From a virus, in the IMG/VR virus record IMGVR_UViG_3300024348_000017, positions 26,869 through 90,868 of that record: DNA of 64,000 bases. One strand, given 5' to 3'. Positions 14,379 through 21,852 of this stretch are shown here, one piece after another. The position numbers and the translations under genes are program-made. The notes under the pieces were generated by a model. It saw only the letters and a list, made by a program, of their open reading frames with translations. It was not told the origin of the DNA and made no database searches. The number at the start of each line of letters is the position of its first letter. Position 1 is the first letter of the stretch.

Positions 14379-15117
14379 TCTCTAATTTGCCCAAAGATAC
14401 GACTCCATCGTTGACAATCAAATATTCTCTTGGCATTGTATCAATGAAATAGTAACGACCACCTGTAGCTTTACCCTCAATATCGATTTGTTTTTTGGTT
14501 GTATGGCCTACTACTTGTCTAATTTTAGTACGTAATGTATCGTAATTGGCTTCCATTAATGATTTAGGACGGATCCAAATAGGACCTTGGAATGTTTCAT
14601 CTCCAAACCCATAAGCACCATATACTTGATCTCCAACTTGTCTATATGAACGATAACCGACTTTAGTTGGTTGATAATTAAATAAATCATTCAGATACAT
14701 AGCTATATTCTCTACATCCCACATTGTAATCATATCATCTAACCATACACTACTTACACCAGCGTGTGTAACTAATATATCATCAAATTGATAGGCCATT
14801 TGTAAATGGTCTCTATTAGTACTGATGAGATATTGAATGGTTGGCGCCATTCTAGATTGATAACCTGAAGTATTACTATCTCCAATTTCAGGAAAATAAT
14901 GATAATCGTGATTACCAACTAATAACACTACTACTTTATCAGTTGTAGTTTTAAACTCAATAATGTCTTGAAAATTTTGGCATTGTATTAATCCAGGAAC
15001 TGTAAATGAATCGAAATAATCACCTACAAATACAAATCTGTCGGCGTCTTGTTCTTGTTGAACTACTTGCTTCCATGTATTGTGACCATGAATATCTCCT
15101 ATAATAACTGTTTTCAT
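14356..15117 (-). CDS. Calcineurin-like metallophosphoesterase (Ser/Thr phosphatase type)
   Basis: 253 residues. The dimetal-binding motifs appear in order: GDIHGH at residues 7-12, FVGDYFDSF at about 30, LLVGNHDYHY at about 66 and, further on, THAGVSS and GHT. This matches the PPP/lambda-phosphatase group. The substrate could be phosphoprotein or a nucleotide. The C-terminal codons contain a promoter-like motif for the next gene. The GTTATG leader supports the start. Confidence 0.88.
   Translation of the reverse strand: MKTVIIGDIHGHNTWKQVVQQEQDADRFVFVGDYFDSFTVPGLIQCQNFQDIIEFKTTTDKVVVLLVGNHDYHYFPEIGDSNTSGYQSRMAPTIQYLISTNRDHLQMAYQFDDILVTHAGVSSVWLDDMITMWDVENIAMYLNDLFNYQPTKVGYRSYRQVGDQVYGAYGFGDETFQGPIWIRPKSLMEANYDTLRTKIRQVVGHTTKKQIDIEGKATGGRYYFIDTMPREYLIVNDGVVSLGKLENEKAQTK
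14389..14420 (-). promoter_or_regulatory. Promoter motif within the phosphoesterase gene
   Basis: The minus strand reads TTGTCAACGATGGAG, then TCGTATCTTTG; TATCTTTG is a perfect match to the Bacteroidota TAnnTTTG box, with GTCA 16 bases upstream. It would drive the gene at 14178-14378. Confidence 0.5.
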
Positions 15118-15120
15118 AAC

Positions 15121-15351
15121 TTATAATATTATACCTTTAACTATTATGTGTTTTGATTTGTCAGGCACATAATAAGCAGTGTCCGCCTCTTCATGTTTAC
15201 CATAATACCATTCTTTATGTACATCTAAAGCTATTTCCATAACGGGGCCTATTGGACCAGCATCATTGTAACCACCTTCGTAGCCACTAACAAATACATG
15301 TAAATCGGGATCGAGCGTTTGTAATTGCTCTATTAATTCTTTAACTGTCAT
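15121..15351 (-). CDS. Small phage protein of a common family
   Basis: 76 residues: an N-terminal helix MTVKELIEQLQTLDPDLHVF followed by a Gly/Asp-rich turn (GYEGGYNDAGP) and beta strands. This KELIEQLQxLDPDxxV layout is common in small phage and plasmid proteins of unknown role. The GTTATG leader sits just after a TAAATTTA promoter-like box. Confidence 0.65.
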   Translation of the reverse strand: MTVKELIEQLQTLDPDLHVFVSGYEGGYNDAGPIGPVMEIALDVHKEWYYGKHEEADTAYYVPDKSKHIIVKGIIL

Positions 15352-15355
15352 AACC

Positions 15356-15379
15356 TAAATTTACGTAATTATTTTGCCA
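15356..15379 (-). promoter_or_regulatory. Promoter-like motif
   Basis: The minus strand reads GGCAAAATAATTACG, then TAAATTTAGGTTATG: GGCA 15 bases before TAAATTTA, with the start codon four bases after the box. Confidence 0.5.
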
Positions 15380-15613
15380 TTACCAAAATTTATACCATGG
15401 TTTTTCTACCTTAGTTTGTGGTTTTAATCGTGGTGTTATTTTAAGAGTACGATTTAATAATGCATTAGCATGCTTCTGGATTATTGATTTGTCTTCATCT
15501 GGTAAACCGCTAACGTTTATATGGATTTGTACTAATGAGCTAGTGGAACCAGCCTCTAACGTTGTTGTAATAACGTAATATTCTTTATTTTTGATATAAA
15601 CTGTACGTACCAT
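15380..15613 (-). CDS. Hypothetical small phage protein
   Basis: 77 residues, beta-rich in the first half (VRTVYIKNKEYYVITTTLEA) and ending in a basic Trp-containing tail (KPWYKFW) similar in style to the tail of the protein at 9902. Function unknown. Confidence 0.55.
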   Translation of the reverse strand: MVRTVYIKNKEYYVITTTLEAGSTSSLVQIHINVSGLPDEDKSIIQKHANALLNRTLKITPRLKPQTKVEKPWYKFW

Positions 15614-15638
15614 AGATATAAATATCTACAGTTCAAAC

Positions 15639-15899
15639 TTATTCAGTTTCGTGGTTCATATAATTTACAAACTCAAGAGCTGCTTTAGGATTTACCTCCT
15701 GTAAATGATCTAAAGTCAATTCGTATCTACCTAATTGGACATGTTTGATAAATGCTTCATCATATAGACTATCTGATGTTGATTGTAATGTTTTAACTTC
15801 AACCTTAAATTGGTTGATTCTTTCATTTTGAAAGTAAATTGTCGTTAACAGAGCTATCAATGTACCTGCTGTTAGTAATGGGTTAATGTATTTTTTCAT
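15639..15899 (-). CDS. Single-pass membrane protein with coiled coil
   Basis: 86 residues. One N-terminal membrane helix (INPLLTAGTLIALLTTIYF) is followed by a coiled coil (NQFKVEVKTLQSTSDSL) and a helical tail. The topology suggests an inner-membrane anchor with a periplasmic coiled coil, as in some lysis or superinfection proteins. No firm function. Confidence 0.6.
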   Translation of the reverse strand: MKKYINPLLTAGTLIALLTTIYFQNERINQFKVEVKTLQSTSDSLYDEAFIKHVQLGRYELTLDHLQEVNPKAALEFVNYMNHETE

Positions 15900-16051
15900 G
15901 TTATACTGTTTTTATCTTCTTCATCAAATAAGTCTTCACCTTTATAATCAGGATGATTTTCCTTCATATAGTCAATTCCACGTACCCAAAATGTGGCTAC
16001 GATTGCTGCTAATACAGCACTACATCCTATACCAATTGCTAATCCCACCAT
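15896..16051 (-). CDS. 51-residue membrane micro-protein
   Basis: ATG at 16049-16051, stop at 15896-15898. An N-terminal hydrophobic helix (GLAIGIGCSAVLAAIVATFW) is followed by an acidic tail ending DEEDKNSIT. It overlaps genes on both sides by a few bases (ATGA-type coupling to 15899), which supports it being real. Confidence 0.6.
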   Translation of the reverse strand: MVGLAIGIGCSAVLAAIVATFWVRGIDYMKENHPDYKGEDLFDEEDKNSIT

Positions 16052-16557
16052 TTTTCAATATTTTCTTCTAATATGTTAAATAATAATCGTCTTGCTCTTA
16101 AATGATTTATATGAGCTATGTTTATAGCTATTCCTGCTTTAGTTTTCTTCTTAAATGGAGGTTTCTTCATTGCTTTAACAGCAATCCAAATACGAGGATA
16201 CTTAATAAAGTAATCATCAAAATGTTCATTTAATTCCTTTAAATCCCATTCATAACTACCTGGATGTGATTCGCTTGGTGTAAATACAGATTCTGTTTGA
16301 TGATAATCATTATATTCATGTAAATAATATTCTGTTTGTAATTTATCAATTAGACGAGTACATAGCATCATTATTTCAGCATCGCGTTTAGCACTAACGT
16401 GTCTGTCTTTAGTACCAATATATTTTGCTTGATTCTTTAATTTGAATTTAAGTATCTCCCAAATATAATGATCATCCCAATCCTGGTCCTTCCATATAAT
16501 GGGTAACCAACGATATAAATTGTATATGCGTTTAAAGAATTGTTTTACCTTGTACAT
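16039..16557 (-). CDS. Hypothetical phage protein
   Basis: 172 residues, mostly helical and charged, with DRHVSAKRDAEIMMLCTRLI in the middle and a basic segment (KAMKKPPFKKKTKAG). It resembles uncharacterised proteins of large phages. The start has a GTTATG leader after a hairpin. Confidence 0.6.
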   Translation of the reverse strand: MYKVKQFFKRIYNLYRWLPIIWKDQDWDDHYIWEILKFKLKNQAKYIGTKDRHVSAKRDAEIMMLCTRLIDKLQTEYYLHEYNDYHQTESVFTPSESHPGSYEWDLKELNEHFDDYFIKYPRIWIAVKAMKKPPFKKKTKAGIAINIAHINHLRARRLLFNILEENIEKWWD

Positions 16558-16581
16558 AACATGAATTTAAAACAGAAATTT

Positions 16582-16604
16582 GGCCCTACCAAACAGGTAG
16601 AGCC
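16582..16604 (-). terminator. Intergenic hairpin, probable terminator
   Basis: GGCTCTACC pairs with GGTAGGGCC (one G-U pair) around a five-base loop, eight bases after the lipoprotein gene's stop. A short T/A-rich tract follows. Confidence 0.65.
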
Positions 16605-16612
16605 ATAATCAC

Positions 16613-16774
16613 TTACTTAGTTACAGTTGTATCAACTACTGCTGTAGTTGTATCAGATGTTACTACTGTTGAATCTACTGCTACGGCAGTTGAATCTGTT
16701 GTTGATACTTCAGTTGAAGCACCACCACATGCTACCAATGTAGCGATTGCGAAAATTGCAATTACTTTTCTCAT
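16613..16774 (-). CDS. Small lipoprotein
   Basis: 53 residues. The lipobox ATLVAC-GG gives a mature protein of about 38 residues with lipid-modified Cys and a low-complexity Thr/Ser/Val/Asp tail (TTDSTAVAVDSTVVTSDTT). It is the first of a run of exported proteins. Small lipoproteins in phages can act in superinfection exclusion, but that is inference. It is followed by a hairpin. Confidence 0.75.
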   Translation of the reverse strand: MRKVIAIFAIATLVACGGASTEVSTTDSTAVAVDSTVVTSDTTTAVVDTTVTK

Positions 16775-16798
16775 AGTGTAATTTTTGTTTTATTATAA

Positions 16799-16828
16799 TT
16801 AAATATACAACCGAATTTTGCCCAAACC
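16799..16828 (-). promoter_or_regulatory. Recurrent promoter motif before the lipoprotein gene
   Basis: The minus strand reads TTTGGGCAAAATTCG, then GTTGTATATTTAATT; GGCA lies 15 bases before TATATTTA and TTTG directly precedes it. It starts right after the stop of the barrel gene at 16833. Confidence 0.65.
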
Positions 16829-16832
16829 AAAT

Positions 16833-18242
16833 TTATAATTGAAGTCTTGAACCAATCATAAAGAAACTAAGTATGGGTGTACCGGGCACGGTTGATATGC
16901 TGGCTTTGTAATCGATGTTAAATCCAAATCTTTTACTCAATTTAAAACTATATCCTGTGCCTACCAAACCCATTACATTATAGTTCCAAGAGCTTCCCGA
17001 TTTGCTGTTGTAAGCGTAGGGCGAGGCCATCAGGAAGACTCCTGGAGATAAGGTTGATTTTAGACTTATTTGGTATGGTTTAGTCCAGAATGCTGTTGTT
17101 GACGACATCATTGAATATGAGTAACCATCTACTTCTTTTAATTTAATGTTAATAACTGATAAGTTGTAACCATACGTACCTAATTTTGGATGTGGTATAA
17201 TATGAGTATAACCACCGAAAGTCATATGGGTACCTGCAACGTAAGCGACGGTATATGAGTAAGCATCTATTGATTTGAGTGCTCCGTTCTTAAAATTCAT
17301 ATCGCTTTTATTCGCAGATAAAGCGAATGATTTTAAATCAGCCCATATCATACTCGATACGCCCCAACTCGATTCACCTGTAGCGGATGCTTGAGACATA
17401 CTCAATGATATGACTGGTGTGAACCCACCTGTAGCGTTTTGACCTACTGTTAAGTCAGAACCTATCATTATGGGATTCATTACTGCTTTTTTCTTTTCTT
17501 CCTTTTTATCTGATTTCTTTTCTTCTTTCTTTTCCTCTTTTTTCTCTTCTGATTTACTTTCTTCTTTCTTTTCTTCTTTAGTTTCTGATTTACTTTCTTC
17601 CTTTGATTCGGTTTTTGATTCGCTCTTACTTTCGGTTTTGGTTTCGGTTTTGGTTTCGCTGCTTGAACTGCTTCCTCCGCTGCTGCTCTCCGAGCTTGAG
17701 CCTGATGATGAGGAAGATCCAGATGAAGATGAAGATTGGGATGAAGATGATGATGATTGGGAAGATGATGACTGGGATGATGTACCACTCGATGCTGCGG
17801 CTCCTGAACCTGCTGAAGACGCTCCTGCTGAAGCGGCTCCGCTTGCTGCTCCTGAAGCCGCTCCTGAAGCGGCTCCACTTGCTGCACTTGATGCTGCTGA
17901 TGAAGCTGCGGATGCTGCTGCTGAGGCTGCTGCTTGTGATACTGCCTGAGTCACCGTCTGTGTTACCACGGGGGTTGATACGGGACATGCTAATGTATTG
18001 TAGGATGCATACGTTGCTTGAAGCCAAGCTTGTAATTCTCCATTTGTTACTTGCGCTGATGTAAATGTTTTGATTTGTCCATAGAAGGAAACGACAGCGT
18101 TTCCATTAACCATTGTAGTTGTAGCTACTTTAGTTTGACCAGTGCATTTGTCAATAAAGGTTTGAGTATAGACTTGTCCGTTCGCTGTTTTAGCGAATAA
18201 ACATATAACGATTAATATTAAACTTATTAACCATTTCTTCAT
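16833..18242 (-). CDS. Secreted outer-membrane barrel protein with low-complexity linker
   Basis: 469 residues. Signal peptide (KKWLISLILIVICLFAKTANG), then a Cys-containing N-terminal domain to about 95. A long low-complexity linker follows: Ala/Ser/Gly repeats (about 105-150), a Ser-only tract (about 150-195) and a Lys/Glu/Ser tract (about 198-253). The last 215 residues alternate like an outer-membrane beta-barrel and end FMIGSRLQL. This barrel part resembles the protein at 22191-23084 (GTYGYNLS against GTFGYSLI, KRFGFNIDY against KRFILNTNI, FMIGSRLQL against FMIGTNFQF). The linker could cross the periplasm or peptidoglycan. Host-surface role inferred; part of an exported-protein island. 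Confidence 0.75.
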   Translation of the reverse strand: MKKWLISLILIVICLFAKTANGQVYTQTFIDKCTGQTKVATTTMVNGNAVVSFYGQIKTFTSAQVTNGELQAWLQATYASYNTLACPVSTPVVTQTVTQAVSQAAASAAASAASSAASSAASGAASGAASGAASGAASAGASSAGSGAAASSGTSSQSSSSQSSSSSSQSSSSSGSSSSSGSSSESSSGGSSSSSETKTETKTESKSESKTESKEESKSETKEEKKEESKSEEKKEEKKEEKKSDKKEEKKKAVMNPIMIGSDLTVGQNATGGFTPVISLSMSQASATGESSWGVSSMIWADLKSFALSANKSDMNFKNGALKSIDAYSYTVAYVAGTHMTFGGYTHIIPHPKLGTYGYNLSVINIKLKEVDGYSYSMMSSTTAFWTKPYQISLKSTLSPGVFLMASPYAYNSKSGSSWNYNVMGLVGTGYSFKLSKRFGFNIDYKASISTVPGTPILSFFMIGSRLQL

Positions 18243-19066
18243 TACTTATTATTCAATCCAATTGAAATTTGAGAATACTTCCTAATTGGGTCAGTATCTA
18301 ATTTTAATGTGAACCATTTGAAATCTCTTATTAATCCGACTTTAAATGTAGTAAATGATGTGTTTGATTTTGGAAATGATATACCACCAATAGCATCTTT
18401 ACCTTGCCATCTAATAATTTCATTGCCAAATCCTACCATACCGTGTATTCCAATTTTACCAATTCGTTTACCTCCACCAACATATAAAGTTGATTCTTTT
18501 TTCCAATCGTTTTTACTAAGTGGGAAATCAACATTATTGATTTGACCATATGGATAATAGCTATTTTGGTCTATTGCATAAGTCATTACATAATCCATAA
18601 TGAAATATCCTTTCTTACCACCCACTACTCCCCAATAAGATATTTGTTTATTATTTGTATGTCCAAATCCAAAGGATGTATAAACTCGTTCTTTTCTAAC
18701 AGTATCTCTTCTACCACTTTCGTATATGTGAATTACACTTCTTTGTCTCCATCCTAAATCATCATACCAAATGTAAGGCATTGGTTGATACCATCCGTAG
18801 TTACCCCAATAATAACCAAACTGATTAGGGCCGTTCCAATTTTGAATACCACCCCTACCACGTGGTGGCAATGGTTGTGATTCTTGTGGTGGATTATTTC
18901 TCCAATTACTCACATTATTTTGTGGTAATGTAGGGGTTTGAACTCTTGACTGTGTTGCTTGAGACGTTTGTGCTGCTGGAGTACTTCCACCAGTTTGTCT
19001 CCAAGTTGATACTTGTGAAAAAGATATCATTGGAATAACCAACAATAAAACTAATAATTTTTTCAT
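18242..19066 (-). CDS. Exported protein, aromatic rich
   Basis: 274 residues. Signal peptide (KKLLVLLLVIPMISFSQ), a Gln/Thr/Pro-rich disordered stretch (about 25-85), a Trp/Tyr/Pro-rich section (FGYYWGNYGWYQPMPY) and a C-terminal beta-rich part (GKIGIHGMVGFGNEIIRW ... KYSQISIGLNNK) compatible with membrane strands. The stop and the next start overlap by one base. No family recognised; surface location inferred. Confidence 0.65.
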   Translation of the reverse strand: MKKLLVLLLVIPMISFSQVSTWRQTGGSTPAAQTSQATQSRVQTPTLPQNNVSNWRNNPPQESQPLPPRGRGGIQNWNGPNQFGYYWGNYGWYQPMPYIWYDDLGWRQRSVIHIYESGRRDTVRKERVYTSFGFGHTNNKQISYWGVVGGKKGYFIMDYVMTYAIDQNSYYPYGQINNVDFPLSKNDWKKESTLYVGGGKRIGKIGIHGMVGFGNEIIRWQGKDAIGGISFPKSNTSFTTFKVGLIRDFKWFTLKLDTDPIRKYSQISIGLNNK

Positions 19067-19069
19067 AGT

Positions 19070-19786
19070 TTAGTTTTTAAATACACCCTTCTTAATCATA
19101 CGAGGTAATATACGAGCACAAGCAATATCTAATGCTTTTTTAGTCGCAATACTAACTGTAGACTGATTAAATTTAACTGGGTCTATTGTTGCGTCTGATA
19201 ATATTGTTAATTCTCTTGTTGTTTTGGCTTCACCTAAACCCGATGCTGCTATAATTTCTCCTGTTTCAGCATCTGTAAAGCGTACTTGCAACCCTAAACG
19301 TGTAACCATTGTATTTTTAACTCCGTTTGATAAGTTTACTTCTTCATCATCTGAAACTGACCAATCGTATACTTCAATTTCAACGAAGTAATGAGCTAAT
19401 CTAATTTTACCTCTACCATCTAATTTATCTTGAGAAATCCCAGCGGCTGACGCTTGGAATTGTTTTACCATTCTATTTTTAATTTCTGTTTTATCTTCTG
19501 TAAACGTAAAGCGATTAAGATTTTCAAGATATTCAAGCGTGATGTTAGCAACGCCAAGGCCCACTTTCTTTTCCTTGAGTTCAGGATACGACTCATAAAG
19601 ATCATCTCCGATACCACATTTAAGAATTTGTATTGGTATCGTTGGTCCTTCATAATTTAAAAATTGACTAATGTCTATTTTGGTTTCGAATGACGCTTTG
19701 AACTGTTCTGTCTTCGTGCTTCCTATAGTTTGAGCACCCACATTTATGGTCAATAACAGACCTAATAATATTAATAAACTTTTCAT
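19070..19786 (-). CDS. CsgG-like exported protein
   Basis: 238 residues with a signal peptide (KSLLILLGLLLTINVGAQT) and no lipobox Cys. The body has VGLGVANITLEYLENLNRF, followed by a basic helix, then strands leading to TGEIIAASGLGEAKTTREL and a C-terminal helix (STVSIATKKALDIACARIL). This order is reminiscent of CsgG/FlgT-type proteins, which form curli-secretion pores. Canonical CsgG is a lipoprotein; here the lipid site is absent. The C-terminal FNQ-S-KK-D motif recurs in the protein at 26659-27312. Confidence 0.5.
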   Translation of the reverse strand: MKSLLILLGLLLTINVGAQTIGSTKTEQFKASFETKIDISQFLNYEGPTIPIQILKCGIGDDLYESYPELKEKKVGLGVANITLEYLENLNRFTFTEDKTEIKNRMVKQFQASAAGISQDKLDGRGKIRLAHYFVEIEVYDWSVSDDEEVNLSNGVKNTMVTRLGLQVRFTDAETGEIIAASGLGEAKTTRELTILSDATIDPVKFNQSTVSIATKKALDIACARILPRMIKKGVFKN

Positions 19787-19804
19787 ACATAAATTTAATT
19801 TAAA

Positions 19805-19826
19805 AAAGGGAACCGAAGTTCCCTTT
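19805..19826 (-). terminator. Rho-independent terminator
   Basis: On the minus strand AAAGGGAAC pairs with GTTCCCTTT around a TTCG tetraloop, followed by T-rich sequence. It begins eight bases after the stop of the two-helix membrane gene at 19834 and precedes the CsgG-like gene. Confidence 0.85.
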
Positions 19827-19833
19827 AGTTTTT

Positions 19834-20073
19834 TTAATCTTCTTTTTTCTTAGAGCTAAACTTATCGAATGTATCAGCACCCATCCCAATACCAGTAATA
19901 ATCATTACTGCATTTACTAATTCAGCTGATGGGGCGAAGTCTGCATGTGAAAATGAATTTAACATCATTGTAATACATAAGAACATTGCACCCACAAACG
20001 CTATAACTGGTTTTACTGAAATAGCGCCTCTTTCATCTTTAAATAAATCAATCACCCATTCTTTGAAATTCAT
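19834..20073 (-). CDS. Two-helix membrane protein, holin-like
   Basis: 79 residues. A cytoplasmic amphipathic N-terminus (NFKEWVIDLFKDERGA) is followed by two membrane helices (about 21-41, VIAFVGAMFLCITMML, and about 51-67, LVNAVMIITGIGMGA) and a Lys-rich tail (FDKFSSKKKED). Size, topology and basic tail fit a class II-type holin or another small phage membrane protein. No endolysin was recognised nearby. Confidence 0.55.
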   Translation of the reverse strand: MNFKEWVIDLFKDERGAISVKPVIAFVGAMFLCITMMLNSFSHADFAPSAELVNAVMIITGIGMGADTFDKFSSKKKED

Positions 20074-20094
20074 ACTTTTAATTTTTAATTGTTA

Positions 20095-20703
20095 CTAATG
20101 AGAGTCATCGTGGAAGTCTTTTAATAGACCGCAATTTTGACACTCTAATTCACCATCGTTATCGGCATCACCCCAAACATGTTTACATTGTCTGTGTTCG
20201 TGGTGTTCGAATTCTAATTTTTCCATCTCTTGCTCATGTTCTTGAGCATCTTTAGCTATATCTTGATCATGTTCTTGTTGATCTTTTTTCAACTCAAACT
20301 TTTGTTTGTTCTCAGTTACGGCTAAATCTCTTGCTGCTGCAGCACCTTGAACGAATGCATCTGGGATTAATGGAGTAAATGGTCTGTTACTTTCTTTTAT
20401 GTCATTAACACTACCTAATGCTACACCATCTTCCTCATCCATCTTTTGTACTAACATTTTATCCTTATCAGTGTCACTAAACCAATAGTCTATGATTTTA
20501 CCATAGCTACCAATAAAGGCACCTAATAACAATAATAATAATTCTTTCCACTCTCCTTCTATTGATGATTTACTTAATATAGCGAAGAACATTCCTCCTA
20601 TAATAAATAAAAATCCACCTAATACCATAGCGGTAATATACCATCTACGGCTCATCATTTTAATTAATAAATCTTTAAATCCTGTTGGAGTTTGATCTGC
20701 CAT
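20095..20703 (-). CDS. Membrane protein with coiled coil and zinc-ribbon tail
   Basis: 202 residues. Two membrane helices (about 18-40 and 48-65), a linker, then a Gln/Glu/Asp/His-rich coiled coil (KKDQQEHDQDIAKDAQEHEQ) and a C-terminal CKHVWGDADNDGELECQNCG, which has four potential zinc ligands and a DADNDG loop that could bind calcium. Family unknown. It overlaps the micro-ORF at 20675-20779. Confidence 0.6.
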   Translation of the reverse strand: MADQTPTGFKDLLIKMMSRRWYITAMVLGGFLFIIGGMFFAILSKSSIEGEWKELLLLLLGAFIGSYGKIIDYWFSDTDKDKMLVQKMDEEDGVALGSVNDIKESNRPFTPLIPDAFVQGAAAARDLAVTENKQKFELKKDQQEHDQDIAKDAQEHEQEMEKLEFEHHEHRQCKHVWGDADNDGELECQNCGLLKDFHDDSH

Positions 20704-20779
20704 TTTTATATGCTTTATACGATAATAAACTAATTAATATAATAAAGAACACTACTGTTCCTATCTTATATCCTACCAT
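20675..20779 (-). CDS. 34-residue nested membrane micro-protein
   Basis: ATG at 20777-20779 overlaps the stop of the preceding gene; stop TAA at 20675-20677 lies inside the next gene. The peptide MVGYKIGTVVFFIILISLLS is a single membrane helix, followed by KAYKNGRSNSNRI. Overlap at both ends and helix content fit a small phage membrane peptide, but length alone makes this tentative. Confidence 0.4.
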   Translation of the reverse strand: MVGYKIGTVVFFIILISLLSYKAYKNGRSNSNRI

Positions 20780-21078
20780 TGTGCTGGTTTTTCTTTAAAC
20801 TCATCACCGTCTTTTTTCTTAACTGGAGCTGCTGGTTTTGTTTCTGCTGTTTTTTCTTTAATGATTACGGTTTTACCACCTGCTGCTTGAGACTGTTGGT
20901 TGCTGTTAGTAATATTAATTACTGGGGCTGCTTGTTGTACTGGAGCTGCTTCATCACCACCACCTGTTAATTTATTTGTAATAAATCCACCTACACCTAG
21001 TGTAACTGTACTTACTAAACCGATGATAATGTTTTTAAATGATTTACCAGTTGATTCTTGTTCTACTTCTTCTGCCAT
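20773..21078 (-). CDS. Single-pass membrane protein
   Basis: 101 residues. An acidic N-terminus, then one hydrophobic helix (FKNIIIGLVSTVTLGVGG) near residue 15-35, then a Gln/Ala/Pro- and Lys-rich disordered tail. The function is unknown; it belongs to the membrane-protein island. A poly-T/A tract precedes the ATG. Confidence 0.6.
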   Translation of the reverse strand: MAEEVEQESTGKSFKNIIIGLVSTVTLGVGGFITNKLTGGGDEAAPVQQAAPVINITNSNQQSQAAGGKTVIIKEKTAETKPAAPVKKKDGDEFKEKPAQW

Positions 21079-21138
21079 TTTTATTTTTTTTTATATTTTT
21101 TTAATTTATTTTAAACTCAATAAAACTACCCAAACCAA

Positions 21139-21459
21139 TCACCAAATTGGGAGATTGACAAACCAATCACCAAATTTAGTTAAAAAACTACGATTATCAG
21201 TTTCATCATTTAAGTTTTGTTTACAAACATCACAACCACATTTTTCTCTTACCTGTTTCCAATTAATATCTGCTAAAACCTCATACCATATATGATTTTT
21301 ATCAGGGTGTTGATGAATGAATTTTATTGCTGCTGGTGTGAGTGCGTGTGTATCACATGCTGAACCAGGTCCGTCTCCACCAAATCCATAATATCTTACA
21401 TAATTTTCACCACAATCTGAGCAGTTATATACTATATCGTCTCCGTTTTTCTTTGCCAT
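21139..21459 (-). CDS. Zinc-finger-like phage protein
   Basis: 106 residues. An N-terminal CSDCGENYVRYYG knuckle and a later CGCDVCKQN pair provide four Cys for one zinc ribbon; between them is a His/Trp-rich helical stretch (HQHPDKNHIWYEVLADINWK). A zinc-binding regulator or adaptor is plausible. Lacks a signal peptide, unlike its neighbours. Confidence 0.65.
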   Translation of the reverse strand: MAKKNGDDIVYNCSDCGENYVRYYGFGGDGPGSACDTHALTPAAIKFIHQHPDKNHIWYEVLADINWKQVREKCGCDVCKQNLNDETDNRSFLTKFGDWFVNLPIW

Positions 21460-21470
21460 AATTTTTGCTT

Positions 21471-21851
21471 TTATATTTTGTTAAAATCTGTTATTCCTAA
21501 TTGATTACCATTAGCATCGAATAATCCTATTCTATATGCTGATGATGGTAATGCTGATGTATATACTTTTAAGATGTTGTCTCCAACAACTACGTTTACT
21601 GTTTCTTTTGATACTACTCTATTTGAAATATCAAATATTTTGATTGTAACTGATTGAGCTACATTACTTTTAACATTCATAGCAACCTCTGAGGTTACGA
21701 ATGGTGTTTGTAATTTAATACCTACCGCGCTAGCTATTTTTAATTCAGCATTAGCTGTAGGTGGTTGGGGTGTAGGTACGTCTACTTTTGTACATCCTGC
21801 AAATAGAATAATCGCAACCGCTATTGTACATAATTTCTTCATTGTATTCAT
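21471..21851 (-). CDS. Lipoprotein with T9SS-sorting-domain-like C-terminus
   Basis: 126 residues. A lipobox (IILFAGC-TK) gives a lipid-anchored mature protein; a Pro/Thr linker follows. The C-terminal 75 residues (IKIFDISNRVVSKETV, then LKVYTSALPSSAYRIG, ending GNQLGITDFNKI) read like the type A C-terminal sorting domain of Bacteroidota type IX secretion substrates (xxDxxGxxVxxxx, SxLPxGxYxxxxxDxxGxxxxxKxxK). It is a tandem paralogue of the next gene (shared VGxNxLKxYTSxLP). Presence of a lipobox with such a domain is unusual; direction and role remain open. Confidence 0.6.
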   Translation of the reverse strand: MNTMKKLCTIAVAIILFAGCTKVDVPTPQPPTANAELKIASAVGIKLQTPFVTSEVAMNVKSNVAQSVTIKIFDISNRVVSKETVNVVVGDNILKVYTSALPSSAYRIGLFDANGNQLGITDFNKI

Positions 21852-21852
21852 T

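Noticed and set aside
17500-17950. Candidate CRISPR or minisatellite array
   Set aside because: The repeats are codon-level low complexity without regular spacers; no CRISPR array was seen anywhere in the window.
17470-18064. Long plus-strand and alternative minus-strand frames over the barrel protein linker
   Set aside because: They are repeat-driven shadows of the low-complexity Ala/Ser/Lys/Glu tract; the composition is extreme and no starts are supported.
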